From: Protonemura montana | Lineage: Eukaryota; Arthropoda; Insecta; Plecoptera; Nemouridae | Direction of reading: 5' to 3' | NCBI GenBank assembly: GCA_947568835.1 | Contig: OX387605.1 | Coordinates: forward strand, 14,822,418-14,886,417 | Length of the DNA stretch: 64,000 nucleotides | Shown here: positions 1 to 12,600 of the stretch, one piece after another | How the letters are laid out: each line of letters starts with the position of its first letter | Numbering within the stretch: the first letter of the stretch is position 1 | Position numbers and translations under genes: made by a program | Notes under the pieces: generated by a model | Database searches by the model: none | What the model saw: the letters and a program-made list of their open reading frames with translations, nothing else | What the model was told of the DNA's origin: nothing

Positions 1-1899
1 TTGGATCAAACTTTTCTAAAAAAAACTTATGTTCCCGAAAATGGCATTGCGCTGTGTTTTCTTTATATTTGAGATGATCTCCTTTAAAGCTACCACCAAA
101 GTAAACCTTATTATAAGAAAAACCCCCCGCATAAAAAAGCAATATCCGGAGTCTGTGTATTTCCTATTCACCTCGAACAAGAATATTAACGTTGCCAGCA
201 TTGTATTCATCTAAAACTTCACTCGCAGGAGATAATTGCACAATTTTCCATCGATGCATGTGCTGCGCTTGGAACCCTTGGCAGTACGTTGATGTCTAAT
301 GATCGAGTTCCTTTGAGATAACTCGTGAACAGTCTCGACTCTCGTCTTGCTTCAATGAATTAGTTATTAGCGGAAATATTCTATCATTGTTGTCTATAAT
401 AGGTTAGGTTTGGTAATGCAAAGCAGATGCACTCTTGCCAGGGAAAATACAGCAAAGTGAGTTTTCGTTCACAAGAGCTGCAATAGTTTGTGATAATATC
501 GCTGAACAAGTTTCTAGATTAAGTTAGCCAGTTTACATAAGCTGTAGCAACAGTACAGCAGCAGCTTTGCTGCAACATGGTTGAATATTTTCCTGGTTTT
601 ATTAATTATAAAGCGTTTTGTAAATGCACATGGAAATGCTCCCTGTTTAAGTGCAACACAAATAACTAGTTTTAAGTAACAATTCAACTTTTCCCTGCCC
701 CTGCCTTGTCTTGATGTAATTACTTTTCTTGTATTAATGCTACACTGTTCTCTGGATAAGTAACTGGTGTACAAGAAGTATATACAATAACAACTCGGCG
801 CAGTCAACTTTTAGTTGGTCTTGTTCCTGAGGAGATGGTTGTAATATCTTGACAAAATGTGATAAGAAATGTACAATGCAACGGGATGGAATGTGTTAAG
901 ATGTTTTACAAAGAGCACATGGGGCTAAGAGATGCTAGAGGCGTGGGCCTTGTATTCTTGCTCGAAAACACACAATATATTTCTCCATTGGCTTTATGAA
1001 ACACTGAAATAATATTGTGACATGTCATTGTTTACATGTTTGCAGGGTTTTTTTTTCATTTAACTAATACTATTTGATATCTTGGATCTTTATATAGTCC
1101 ATTTATTCAGGTTATATTTGAATAGCAGGTTTTTATAGCAATTCAATCATTTAGAAATGAGGCAATGTTTTCTCGAAAATAATAATCCCTGCCAAGTGGG
1201 AGGTAGAAATATGTAGGTATGTCAATTTTATGAATGCAGGCTATTACATTTTTCATTCGCGTGCATTTGTGCTCGACCATTCGAATGACAGTGCCACGCA
1301 TTCTGATGGAAAAATACTAAATAAAGTATTGCAGTATTTTGCAGTTCAAAAAGGTTCCTTGCGTTTATGCTACAATAAGGCGCAATGCAATATAGTTTTT
1401 ACTCTGGCCAATGAACCAAATACTTAGCTGAGCAGACTCTACATTATTATTTTTTTGTTTTTTTAACAGAAACACAAAACTAGGTTTAAGCTGCTTACGC
1501 TGCATCAAAAATCAAAAAGTTTTCAACATTCTTCAACAAGCCAAAGCATTATTTGTCGGTGTCTCATGGATCACATACGATGCATTTATAAACCTCTTTG
1601 TCGAGTTTTCAAAATTACATCACTCGAGCAATTTACAAAGTTTTCTTGAAACAGTTCTTTGTCATCTGCATACCCGTGTTGCATCTTATTAGGTTTCGTA
1701 TAAAGTTGTTCTTTTTCTTCGACTCAGGTCCACTCTTTTCAAAGCGCCGAATATTAATTTACCAAAAACTCCCGTATATATTCAAAGTTAGTCCTGCTTG
1801 TCATTGTTCGCCAAATTTACCACTTTTAAAACGTTTCATTTTCAATGTTTTGACAAATACTCTTTGTTAAAAACTTTAGTTTAATTAGTTTAAAGTTAT
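1..1899. other. Non-coding flank, nothing recognised
   Basis: AT-rich DNA with only short open frames of under 100 codons. None has family-like motifs, a codon bias or convincing splice sites. A run near 402-414 contains two TTAGG units in tandem, which is too short to mean a telomeric repeat. Confidence 0.5.
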
Positions 1900-2606
1900 A
1901 AGGTAAAAGTCATTTTTAATGATTTTCCGATATATTGAATGATTTTAAAGAAGGCAATTAAACGAGTAATGATAAATATGCATATTGAAAAAAAATCTAT
2001 TATTTAAAACTAGTGCTAAGGTTAGATATAAACCTCGACATGAAGACATGAAGTAGACATGAGTCTAAAAACCGACCTTTTCAATGGTATTTGACAGGTA
2101 GCACAATAACATCACAATTACACAAAGCAAACGCGTCGATATTAACCACAGAGGTCAAAAAACACATACCTTTGCAAGTCGTTCGAAAGGTCAATTATAC
2201 AGTAACAGAAGCGTAGAGTTGCTCCATCAAGATAAATCTCTTTTGCAACTATGCGACATTAGGATGGGTATTTCAGTCGACGGTCTCATTTCAACTTGAG
2301 GTACAGAGTGCTCTGCATTACTTCACTAAAAACATCATTCGTGTCTCAAGAAGGTAAGAAGCGCTGCTTTTTTTGGAAGGGCAATTCAGGGAGAACATGT
2401 TTAAGAAAATGACAAGTGGGAGACCTGTATCTGTGCCTTGAAGTGATAATTAATACAGCTCTAACATTGATTCAATTCGATGTGACAGAACAGTTTCTTG
2501 CCACAATTAAATGTAAATATGCATTTCTTTTTATAAAACGTGTAATTGCCTTTTTTAAAATCATTTAATAGATCAGAAAATCATTAAAAAGGAGTTTGAC
2601 CTTTTA
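1900..2606. mobile_element. Inverted-repeat (foldback or MITE-like) element
   Basis: The left arm, about 1900-1965, matches the reverse complement of the right arm, about 2539-2606. Both arms read, in order, an AAGGT block, a run ending TTTTTAATGATTTT, a variable ATATATT/CTATT stretch, AATGATTTTAAA and AAGGCAATTA. Only scattered substitutions separate them across roughly 60 bases. The interior of about 570 bp has no long open frame, so a non-autonomous foldback or MITE-like element is the simplest reading. An interior piece (2007-2073) recurs at 60561-60607. No target-site duplication was identified and the outer ends are uncertain. The arms are seen directly; the mobility is inferred. Confidence 0.55.
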
Positions 2607-3310
2607 AATAAGTTTTAACCGAGCTTGGTTCAATGTCTGTGATGATTTAACCACAGATTGAACGTTCAATATAAATTAAGGTACGACTTATTCTCCCAGA
2701 TACTTATTCTCTTCGAGGCAGTTGAACAAATAAAGCCTGCACTTATTGTTTTTAAATTGATACAACCTAATTTCTTTTTGCTGAAAAACCTAAATTCTGA
2801 ATGTTTGTGAATGGTTTAGAGTCAATGAAACAATCTTCGATAATAAATGTCCTACTTATTCGACACATTACTCATTTGGCACAGCACAAAAAAATCCTCG
2901 TCTATCGCCTAAAAATTATTCATTTTGATAATATTTCCACTTAAATTGTATTATTCTACTCCCCGGTCTGATCATGTTTATTCGTGTACCAATTATCTCT
3001 CAAGTTAACTTCGTTATTTTTACGTGCTCGAGGATCGAATGGGAATCAAGTCGGCGAAGACTGCGTCAACGTTGGCTCTATTCTTCTGCGAGTGGAGAGG
3101 TAATTGTACCTTGTCTACCTTGTTAGGCAATTCACAACACTGACGTGTATTCTGCACCATGAACACTAATTGGGCGCAGGCATTATAGCTCCGCAGATCT
3201 TTATTATCTTTCCTCCATCATATTAACTCGCTAGATGAATTTCATGCGAATAAAGTTATACCATTGAGTTTTTATGTTTAGTCAGAGGGCCAGTGTTAAT
3301 GTAAGTCTAT
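2607..3310. other. Non-coding DNA, nothing recognised
   Basis: No supported gene. At 3035-3101 a short GC-richer open stretch ends in a GT dinucleotide context, but it is too short to call an exon. Confidence 0.45.
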
Positions 3311-3640
3311 CTTCGCGAAAAATGGCCGTGAAATGACTTATTTACCCACAAAAATGTAGGATGCTACTAGGTGGTGCCACCGTCGTTTTTAGAGTTCAGA
3401 AATGTTGTTATTTCTCGCATTTTAATCAAATTTTAGGCTAGTTTACGCTCAATTGATCTTAATTCAAGCTAATCTCAACGATTGATATACACGTATCGAT
3501 ATTTTGAGTATTTTAGATACTTGTTTAATAGGACGGCCGCAAGGACCATCGGATGGCACCTTCGAATACCACGTTTTCCTGGCTCGTTTGCTCAGTAGAA
3601 AGTGTAACATTAACGTGGACCTTCTGAATTTACCTATACA
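3311..3640. repeat. Dispersed repeat, copy A
   Basis: This stretch aligns in the same orientation with 50510-50830. Shared landmarks in the same order are CTTCGCG(A/T)AAAATGGCCG, ACAAAAATG(T/A)AGGATGCTAC, TTATTTCTCGCA, GTTTACGCTCAATTGAT, CGGACGGC-like and GGTGGCACC-like blocks, CTCAGTA(G/A)AAAG and a final TTTACCTATA. The copies differ by many substitutions and small gaps, so the family is old. I see no coding capacity in either copy, and the repeat class is unknown. Confidence 0.6.
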
Positions 3641-4796
3641 CTCAATAGTTAAACTTTTATTATTACGCCCTGTTTTTTTAACGCACTTAATGTAACCTTT
3701 CGTTCCATCCACTAAGGAAACGATCATTAATCTTATAAAGGAGAAGACATCTTACTTGCTCGTCACTCGTAGGAAATTGAGAAAGAAATAAATGCATATT
3801 TACCCTTTGATTTAAGGGTTATATTCTCTAAAATTTATTTTAAGAATTTAAGAATTATTTGCAGTATTGGGTAGAGTTTTTGTATGTTAACCTATTACCA
3901 TCAAAGCTCATGAACTTGAATAGGTTTTGAACGAGATTTTTCCTGAATAAAACCGTCTTCTCATTTAGCTTTCCCTAGCGACTAGTTCGTTTGGTTTGGC
4001 TCATAAATTACCATCGCAATCAATTACCATCTGAGGGTTGCTAATGATTTTTGCTAAATAAAACAAGTATTTTCTTTTCGCTACAAGTTACAAATCATAC
4101 GAAAGCAACTGGCAGAGACTCTTTGAACTTCAACACGTTCAAATAAGACTTATGGCTATATGCACACTCGACCCCACAAATATTATAGCAATGAAACAGT
4201 TCCATTATTTTTACTCATTATCGAACAAAGTAAGATGTTGTCTTCGGCTTCATTTTTATTGAAGTCAAATGTAATCCAGCCTGAATTGCCAGCAGGCAAA
4301 GAAGCTTTGTGCATGCTTTATTGAAGAAATTTGCATGCGACTACGCTACAAACTTTCTAAGTCAGTAATGAAGGAGTTTTCCGACTTCAAGGGAATTCGA
4401 GAGTCGTGTTCGAGGGAAGACAATGACATTTTATCGTATGAAACGAGAAAAAGTACGTACGGAAAGCAATTTTGAATGCTATGAATGTACGTTATTACAC
4501 ATGAGTCCCTAACGTCATTATACAAAATGTATAAAGGAGAGCCTTACACAAGCATTTCCAGCAATAAAATGCCTTGCCATTGTTTGACAGCAATTTTAAA
4601 ACGAAAAGTGTTACCAGATAAATTTCCTCTAGAAGCTTTTTAAAATAATATAGTTATTGACGCAGGACTAGTGTTCATCTCGTTGATAATGAATTCAAAT
4701 AAAATCTAAATTCTCTAATCGTTACACAATGTAAACATAAAATTCAAACTGTTCCCCAGATCCCATATCAATCGCACAGCACTTACATCCTCAAAA
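3641..4796. other. Non-coding DNA, nothing recognised
   Basis: AT-rich with short open frames only. No repeat, RNA gene or exon could be supported. Confidence 0.45.
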
Positions 4797-4849
4797 TTGG
4801 TATTCCGAGTAAAAATGCACTTTGCCATTGGTCTAGTCTTAGCGGTACT

Positions 4850-5140
4850 TAGCGGTACACCAACAAAGTGGCCACGATGCTGCCGATCCCATGTTCCTAT
4901 TCCTCACACGTCGCCGGGGGGTTGTGGGTTCGACTCCGTGCCAGCTCGTGGAGCTATGTTATTTCATGTTGTGATAACTAATGGGTTCTAATCTTCCATG
5001 TCTAGCGAATGACACGCGCTGCGACCGCCACGCAGCGGTTGGGTACCGCACTAGAGGAACCATCGGGAAGGCTCTAGTGCTCTGCATAGGGAAGGGGGGC
5101 TGATTTCCGGGGGATGAGGCCACTGTGGTTTGCTAAGAAC
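4850..5140 (+). repeat. tRNA-promoter-like segment, possible SINE
   Basis: A GC-rich island in AT-rich surroundings carries an RNA polymerase III B-box-like motif at 4926-4937 (GGGTTCGACTCC). A flanking tail contains short inverted words around 5018-5035 (GCTGCG / CGCAGC). A plausible A-box and a cloverleaf could not be drawn, so this is not an intact tRNA. A tRNA-derived SINE remnant is the best guess. Confidence 0.3.
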
Positions 5141-8100
5141 TTGTAACTTTGGATTATTAATAAAGGTAATGTCTTGCGTTATGACTTGATATTAGGACGA
5201 AGAAGTTGTCGGGTTATTTATCAAGGCCAGGAGCGTGCAGTTTTGAGACATAGGTACGGAACGTATTTTAATTTTTTTGACATCAGAAACGTATTTTTGT
5301 TTTACATGCAAGGTAAATTTGGTTGACGTTGATATTCCCACGAAGTTTTTTTTCTTCGACAAACGGTGCCAATACCAATTAAATCTTAAGCAATGGATTG
5401 AAGACCGAATCTATGAAGACCAACTGAACGGGAACAGAATTACAGAAAACTTTCGCGCGTACAAACCATCTGTTCCAAAATTATTTTTATGGACGCAAAT
5501 TAATACAATAATGTTATCTTAATGTCTGTCACATTTCTACGAGGGAGCGCTAAACGCGCAGGGAAAGCTGAAACACATGCCTGGAAGCGAGGAAAACGTG
5601 TGATGATGGATTACGATACTTTATTCTTTCCTATCATAATGAAGATTATGAAAGGAGGGTTGATCTGATGAAGGGGTGGGCTTGACTATCGAAAGTAATG
5701 GTAGGGCTGACGTCGCAATGATAGGGGAGGGCCAACTTGGTCGTGCATTTGACACTGATCGAAATAATGCCTCCGGGTTACTTTCCTCCAAACTTTATGT
5801 AGGTATGTGAAATATAAATGTTTTCTGGAACGGAATTACTATATCTCCAGAAAATGCGTGCACGTTTTTTTTTTTTAAGTTGACTAACGAAACAAAAAAA
5901 GAGTTGCAAATATCAATGTTTCAAGATCAACGTCAAAAGGATATTTTTAAAAGCGGAAAGCGAGTGTTTAATTTTTAAGACGTTCTCCCGTAAGATGGCC
6001 AAGTCAAAAACTTGTTTTCTGATTTTGGCAGTATCTAGCTGAATACGCTTGTAGGGATACACTTTTAACTAGAACATTACGTAGTTACAAAAGTTTCAAA
6101 ATCCGTACGACTGCTCTCTATAGCACTTACGCTGCAGCACTAAATTATTTAACTTTTGAAACATTGAAACTTCTGAAAAAATTATAAATATGGTAACTGT
6201 GTGTCTAGCTGTTGCAGAAATTGGCTACGAAAACCCTCTCACAACTCTAATTCAAAATTGCATGGATAACGTCAAATTGGAAGTTTGTGAAGGAGATAGC
6301 TGCGACTGTTTCTGACATCAAAGATAAAATTGCATGACGTTTTACCACTATCCCGTCTACCCAGCCCGTTTAATTACTCCCGGCAACGGTTTCACAATTA
6401 GCATATTGTTTTGTATCATAGCATGTTTCTTGTCATGAATGCAAGATGAGTTCATTTCACAAATCGTCTATTAGCGATAATAGTTTATGTAAGTACGGCT
6501 ATTTTTCAATTCCAGACTCTCGGCGTGAAATATCTTTGCTTTTTTGTTCAATAAATACCTCACGAACGGTTTTAGCTAAGCCCGATTGCTTAGGGACGGT
6601 TTCGTTATAAAATACAAAGAAAATAACCAAGGAAAACTGCAGTTCTTCAACGAAGATTTACCATTCTAGCCGCCCGTCTAAAATGTGACGATCTAAGTGA
6701 TGACTGGGCACTGTGTTTTTTATGTCACCGTGTAAGAAGCTCATTCATGAAATGTAGGTCAATGCATTTTTTGATAACTTTACCAAAGGTTACGTTGCTT
6801 CAGGTGATATTTTAGAAGAGCAGTGTGAATTTCGGCTCGATAGAAAATGAACTTTCAAGCGACTAAAGCTATCTTGTACCGGCAAAGGCTGTTGTTAAAT
6901 TTGATGGAAGCGCGATTTTCCAATATATTATTTCTATCGGATGGGTTGACTCAAGCTTTCAGCGAAATGTGTTGACCCAAGCCTGTATTGTTAAATTCCA
7001 TTAAGTCTTCAGTTTTCACACAATAAACTAAAATCCGCTTCATATCTGTCAGCTGTACATACGTAGAATTTTTACTGGTTTTATTTTTCAATTGTTGCGA
7101 ATACGCGACCGTTACTTTCTGTTTGAAACTATGACCAGTGATTGGTGAATCGAACTGAACCCCCGAAGATATGTTCATTGAACCTTGGATAATTCCTTAT
7201 ATATTATTGGAAAAAAACTAGACGTTTCTTTATCTTCTCAATTCCAGTGATATTTCTGCTTTTGTTTGGCGAATCAGAAAGAGTTGATAAATTGGATGAC
7301 AAAACATGAAATAAAACACACAATGGCATTCCGCTTCGGCAAACGAATTGCGGCGGCTTGGAAGGAATCAATGCGCAGATTGCAAACCCTGCTGGCGCCA
7401 TCGGACGTCGAAACGATGAAACAAGAGAGGGATCGGCGTTGTGCTCCAGCTTTTCCGATTTCCATACAGAGGGACTGGTTTTCCATCGCTCCCTCTAAAA
7501 GCTCACGCGGAAAACTTGGCATTATACCTGGGGATTCCGTCGTTTATCTAGCTTCTTCACCTGTTTTGAAATGTGAAAATGGTCTTATTTGATATGTTCC
7601 ACTTATTTTTTTTTACATTCTCAGTTAGTTTGCGTAGACACAATCATCAATGTCCGTTCAACAATGTTTTTAAAATTGACGCTGATCCAATTACTCTGAT
7701 TCACATTTTCGATATAAAATTAGTTCGGCAGGTGTGGCTTTTCGAGATAAATATCTAATACGTGCGTAGTTGAGTATATAGAAGTGGACGTAAACGCATG
7801 AATAAAAGTGGACTTTTATGAATGTGAAATGAATAGTGAGAATACGTTGAATAACAGACCAAATTTGGCATACAAGTGCACTGATTTAAATTATTTCTTA
7901 TGTGGAAGCCAAATTTCATTTCAGTGTCCGAGTTAATGCAAACAATTGGCACCATAGATTTCAAATTGTTAAGTATCAATGTTCTCCTCAGTAAAAAGTA
8001 TAATTTATCTTTTCCTTCCCAATTCTGTTAATCGCAGACGTGCGCTAGCATCATGATGGTATGTTTTGAGCATTACCTTAATCTCAAACAAAGAACGTTG

Positions 8101-8160
8101 GCAATTTTCTTGGCCAAAGTTCAGGTTATGCTTGGAAACAGTAATTGTGTCCAAGTTTTC
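5141..8160. other. Non-coding DNA upstream of DuoxA
   Basis: No exon recognised. A short motif at 5970-6000 (TTTTTAAGAC... then CCGTAAGATGGCC) resembles the left end of the dispersed repeat at 3311 and 50510. An unassigned open frame of about 108 codons on the + strand at 7266-7592 begins at TTG and shows no family motifs. I treat it as chance. Confidence 0.4.
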
Positions 8161-8345
8161 GCAACGACTTCCTGTTCCGTTCGAAGGCACGTATCCCCGG
8201 CATCCGGTTGCTTTGTCAGCTTCCAGGGGCACCTTTTGTGCACTAGGCGCGCGCCACTCGAACAGTGGGCCCCGAGGCTAAACGCGGCGGCGAACGGCGA
8301 GCGGCGAGCGACGAAAGGGGCCCTAGTCTTGTTGCTTCCTGCCAC
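8161..8345. promoter_or_regulatory. GC-rich patch upstream of DuoxA
   Basis: This short segment is far richer in G+C and CpG than its neighbours, with GCGCGCGCC-, GGGCCCC- and GGCGGCGAACGGCGAGC-like words. It sits about 1.1 kb upstream of the first recognised DuoxA exon on the + strand. It could be a promoter or 5' untranslated exon of that gene, but no TATA or initiator pair decides this. Position and composition are the only support. Confidence 0.15.
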
Positions 8346-9409
8346 CCCGAGGAAACCTGAAATGTACCTCGATTTTCCACACATTAGACATCGTCAACGA
8401 ACTGCGCTTCTTCTGATCTTTTGATGCTGATCACTGTCTCAAGTAGTCGACGGCTACGAAATGACTAATGTCTATCGACAACTTTCTCGCTTTCATACAT
8501 TTTTGTAGGGAGATGTTCTCTTTTTACGTCCTAAACGATAGGAAAAAATACTGTTTTGGTTCCCGTTTCAGTTAGGTAAGGGAATTTCTCCAAAATAAAT
8601 GCAATTATGTACCATCTAGTTGAATCTTTTCTTTTCCTCCGATGTTCTTCGTTCAAATCTCTCTAATTTGAATATTCACTCCTATGACAAATGTGCGTCG
8701 TCTAGTAATAACACAATTTCTTACAGGGATGAAACATGAAGTTGATAAATAAAGTCCGCATCGTTCCACAGATAAAAATACTATTTTGTCTTCAAGAAAC
8801 GTGAAGACGAAGAGATTTCTCTTCCTTAAAGTTGTGCTATTAATTTATCAACTTCTTCCTTCTTTCCCAGGATATGGTAATAAAAACTGTTACGCCTTAT
8901 TCCCGACATAAAAACTCGATTTTCACATCACACCGACTGGGAAAAAAGAACTGTACACATTCTTTTCGACGGGAAAATTACGGGATTAATTTTGTTTTCT
9001 GTCGTCAAAAATGCTAAAAATGTTCAAGACGAAATTTTGTGGAGAACCGTGTAAGCTTTTACTGTTTACATTAAAACCCGCGATAAATTCTCAACAAAAA
9101 ATCTCCTATCCGCTTTTCCTCGACACCGCATTGAATGCAAGTTCATTATTCTTGCTCTCATCCCTATTGCATCATTCGTCTCCAAGGCGATAAGAATTCA
9201 CCTTCAAAGCTGTAAAGTAAACCCACGAACCCATTTCTCTAAGTTACATCACAATGAGTTTTTATTGCATTAATTTATTCTAATGTACCGCGTTCCTTGC
9301 GCTGCCGCCGCCCCGCCCGCTCAGTTTTCCCGACCTATTTTCCACCCCAAGCGCCCTTTAATTTTTTCGCCCACAAACTCCATCGCAATTCTGCATCTGT
9401 TTGTTCCAG
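8346..9409. other. 5' flank or 5' intron of DuoxA
   Basis: No coding sequence seen. It ends in a good 3' splice site: a pyrimidine-rich run from about 9389 ending TTCCAG at 9404-9409. The DuoxA initiator exon is therefore probably preceded by a separate 5' untranslated exon. The segment 9300-9345 is locally C-rich (CCGCCGCCCCGCCCGC). Confidence 0.4.
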
Positions 9410-9421
9410 ACGCCAGTGAAA

Positions 9422-9613
9422 ATGTTTCAACATCTTTTCCACCTGGCTCGTAAAGACGGCGGGTTCACGTTCTACGCGACGCCACGTCGCCTCGCGGCGC
9501 TCTATTACCTTGACTTCAGCTTCGTAGCGCTCCTGCTGACGTCTTCAGCTGCTGCTTGCATCCTGTTGCTTCTTCTGCCGGTGCTCAGAAACCGGCTCGC
9601 CACATTCGCACTG
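9422..9613 (+). CDS. DuoxA coding exon 1
   Basis: Residues 1-64. The cytosolic start has the family-like Arg-Lys-Asp-Gly-Gly and Phe-Tyr-x-x-Pro-Arg pattern. The first membrane segment follows (about 30-52), then the basic LRNRLATF turn, which matches the GIRxxRxxTF region of insect and vertebrate relatives. The exon probably starts at 9410 after TTCCAG, with 12 untranslated bases. The donor is GTTAGT at 9614, phase 0. Confidence 0.88.
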
Positions 9614-12600
9614 GTTAGTCGAAAATGTTTATTGTCCTTGTAACTTTGGTCGGGACACCCTTCCAACTACCAGATGTAGTGTATGTGTAGAAAGCCTACG
9701 CACAGTGTTTTTTCCAACAGTTTTGATTCTTTTTTTGTGACGCAGGTCGCCAACAAAACATCTTTCAATCTAGTATCAGGTAAAACCAAACAGGCAAACA
9801 TATTTAGCGTCACCGCGTCTATAGTCATTGAGATAGAACAATTCCTCTCGCGTACAAACCTCAACAACATCTGCAATTGGCATCAGCTGTCGCGCTAAGA
9901 CCTTTCGATAGTGCACTGTTTAAGATCATTTATTATGCAGTAATGTCTCGATCTAGTGTGGCTAACTGCCCAGGATTATAGCTTAGCAATTAATCTATTA
10001 TTTGCGTGGGTTGGACAGTCTACTTGAACGGTTATTAATGATTGAGGTGGTATGCTGTATCAGGCCGCGGCCGTGCTCCGGCTGCCTGCCGACCGCGCAC
10101 CAACAAATAATGGCCGGCCATTGCTTTCTGTGGATAGACAATGTTTGTTTAGGCATTGCTAATTCTACGAGGAGCAACAATGGCCCTTCATGCATTAGTC
10201 CAGAGGACTTCCGTACTTCCGCACGTTGATCTATTGAGCCTATCCGGGGGAAGTACAAGCAAAATGTAATACTGTTACAAATACAATGTATATGTTTGCA
10301 GCTGCGTGCAAAATCCTGCCCAAATTGTGCTTCGCTAGTTGTCAATATAGACCCAGACTACCAAAATTGTAGTTATGGATAATTATACACAGAATTTTTA
10401 TTGCTGGTCAATAATTATATTCAAGCTTTTTAAATTACGGCGTGGATTTTGCATGAAATTAAATTGTAATTATTGTCGACTTTCATCACTGTCCTACAGT
10501 GTTACAAATTAAAGCGAAAAAAGGTGTGCTTTACAATATTTCGCGTCTTCGGCGTTTTTTCTTTAATGTGCTTTGTTTCATCATGTATAATATGTCGTAT
10601 CTTTTTGTTACCTACTACATTACCGCGATATTAAAACAAAAGTTTGTGCCCATGAACGAAAACTTTATGCCTATATCAATAAAATTATGTTACAACTTGA
10701 TTAAATATTCTACTCGAAAAAAAGCCAGCCAGTTTTAATCTACGCCGCAAGGTAAGGTTTTAAATCTTTCGCATATTAAAAAAATGGCCATGAGAAAATG
10801 TGATCTCTATGTACTCTAGGAAATGTTAGTACAGCATATGGTGGTTGAAAGTCTTCCACGATTATCAACCTAACATTGAAGCTAACTGAAGCAGCTCCCT
10901 TTTTGGGGGTCTCCCTTTCCCTCATCAGAAGCGACGCACCCGACCTACGTATACCACCACGTATCCATCTGAGATCGATGTGCCTCCAGAAAATTAGAAA
11001 TAAAAACTTGCTCCGACCCAAGAGTAGCCTGCCGACGCGTGTGGAACAAATGAAACGGAGAGATGTCTGGGCTTTTTTCTTGCGCTTCAAGACTGGGGAG
11101 TTGACTGGGGGAAAAAAAACCGAAAGCAAAATTGGATTACTGTTTTTCCGTACAGATAAGGTTCGAAATACTCTTGACAGTTATACGTTTTGTCTTGAAA
11201 TATTATAAAGAATAAAGGAGCGTTTGGGTGGGTGCCGCGCATATTAGCTCCTTCAGACAAACACGTGTTTCGTTTTTCCACTTCACATTTAATTTGCTTC
11301 AGTAAGGAAAAATAGAAATGAATTTCGTATTTTGATACATGTATTAAACGGAAAGACGTAGGGCATTGCAATTCTACCTTTGGACCATATCTCGTAAATG
11401 TGTATGTAAAAAAATACAAAATAAATAAATCGGCAACCAAACTTCGTTGAGAAAACGCTTTCGGTATAATTTGTTAAATTTTGTCCTTAATTTTACCTGA
11501 AACATTCTTTCTGTCTCCTCATAAAGAACCGCAAAAAGAATGGAGAACTGTCGTTCGTATTTAATGGCATGGTTAACTTGACCTTCAAAAAGGTGTGGAA
11601 TTCCTGGCCTCGAACATTTTTAAGAATAGCAGATATGCCAAGATATTGGTGTTTCGTCACCCTTTGCGTCAGTTATTACACCATACTGAGCATCCACCAT
11701 TAGTGCATGGATCGATCTTGAAACTTTCATGATGCACGAAAGAGAGTGGATGGCATTTAATGAAAAAAGTTAGCAAGACTAATTCGTTTTCGCGAAAATA
11801 CTTTCCTCTGACCAACAATTTATTTATTCACCGCGCTAATGGAGTTGTTGTGTGATGTGCTTCCTCACGCATTAAACAAAAAAATGTTAGTAATGATTCT
11901 ACCTGGGAAAAAAACGTTTCAATTAATAAACATTAACTATTTAGGTGGCTCATGCAGGAATGTAAGTACAACCTTAAAGGGTAAACCCGAGCAGGTACGT
12001 AGCCTAATTCTGAAAAAGAGCACTAAGGGAACCATCGACTTCACGTTAAACGACAAGATTCCTCCACAAATCTCTCCTTAATAAGCAAGGAGAATTAAAT
12101 TTCTGTACTAAATTTCATCCCTCCGACCTCTCTCCTTATCAGAATTTGTCATGTGGATGATGGTGACATATACCTTACCCAGCACAGTGTTGCTTAACCT
12201 CGATGATCTCACGAGAACCTGTGTTGGAATTCTAAATTCAAATGAAAGAATGCATCAAAAGAATGCTTTGAACTGACGTCACTAACACACGCTACGGTCT
12301 TGGTCCGTAGAGCTTCTCCGCCCTCTGGACAGGAGCGGCCATCGGGTACTGCCTGTTGATTCCTGAATGGCAGGTCGGAAGTCTCCGTCTGCCTGCTGGC
12401 ACATCCCTAACTTACCGATCTGCGATAAACGTCACGTCCAGCTACTCGCTCGGCCTAGGCATAGGACTGCGGGCAGCCAACATTACTCTCTATGCCTACG
12501 ATGTCTCAGACATCTATTACGATGAGACTATAAATCTGGAAGATACCCTAGCCGGGATGCGAATGCAGTACCGCGACGCTCTGGTGCGCGGCTTGCCGGC

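Noticed and set aside
402-414. TTAGG-like telomere repeats
   Set aside because: Only two units, far too few for a telomeric array.
3035-3106. Short open stretch followed by a GT, considered as an exon
   Set aside because: About 22 codons with no homology and no convincing acceptor.
7266-7592. 108-codon + strand frame upstream of DuoxA
   Set aside because: It starts at TTG, shows no homology I can recall, and a second frame overlaps on the opposite strand. There is no splice-site support linking it to DuoxA.
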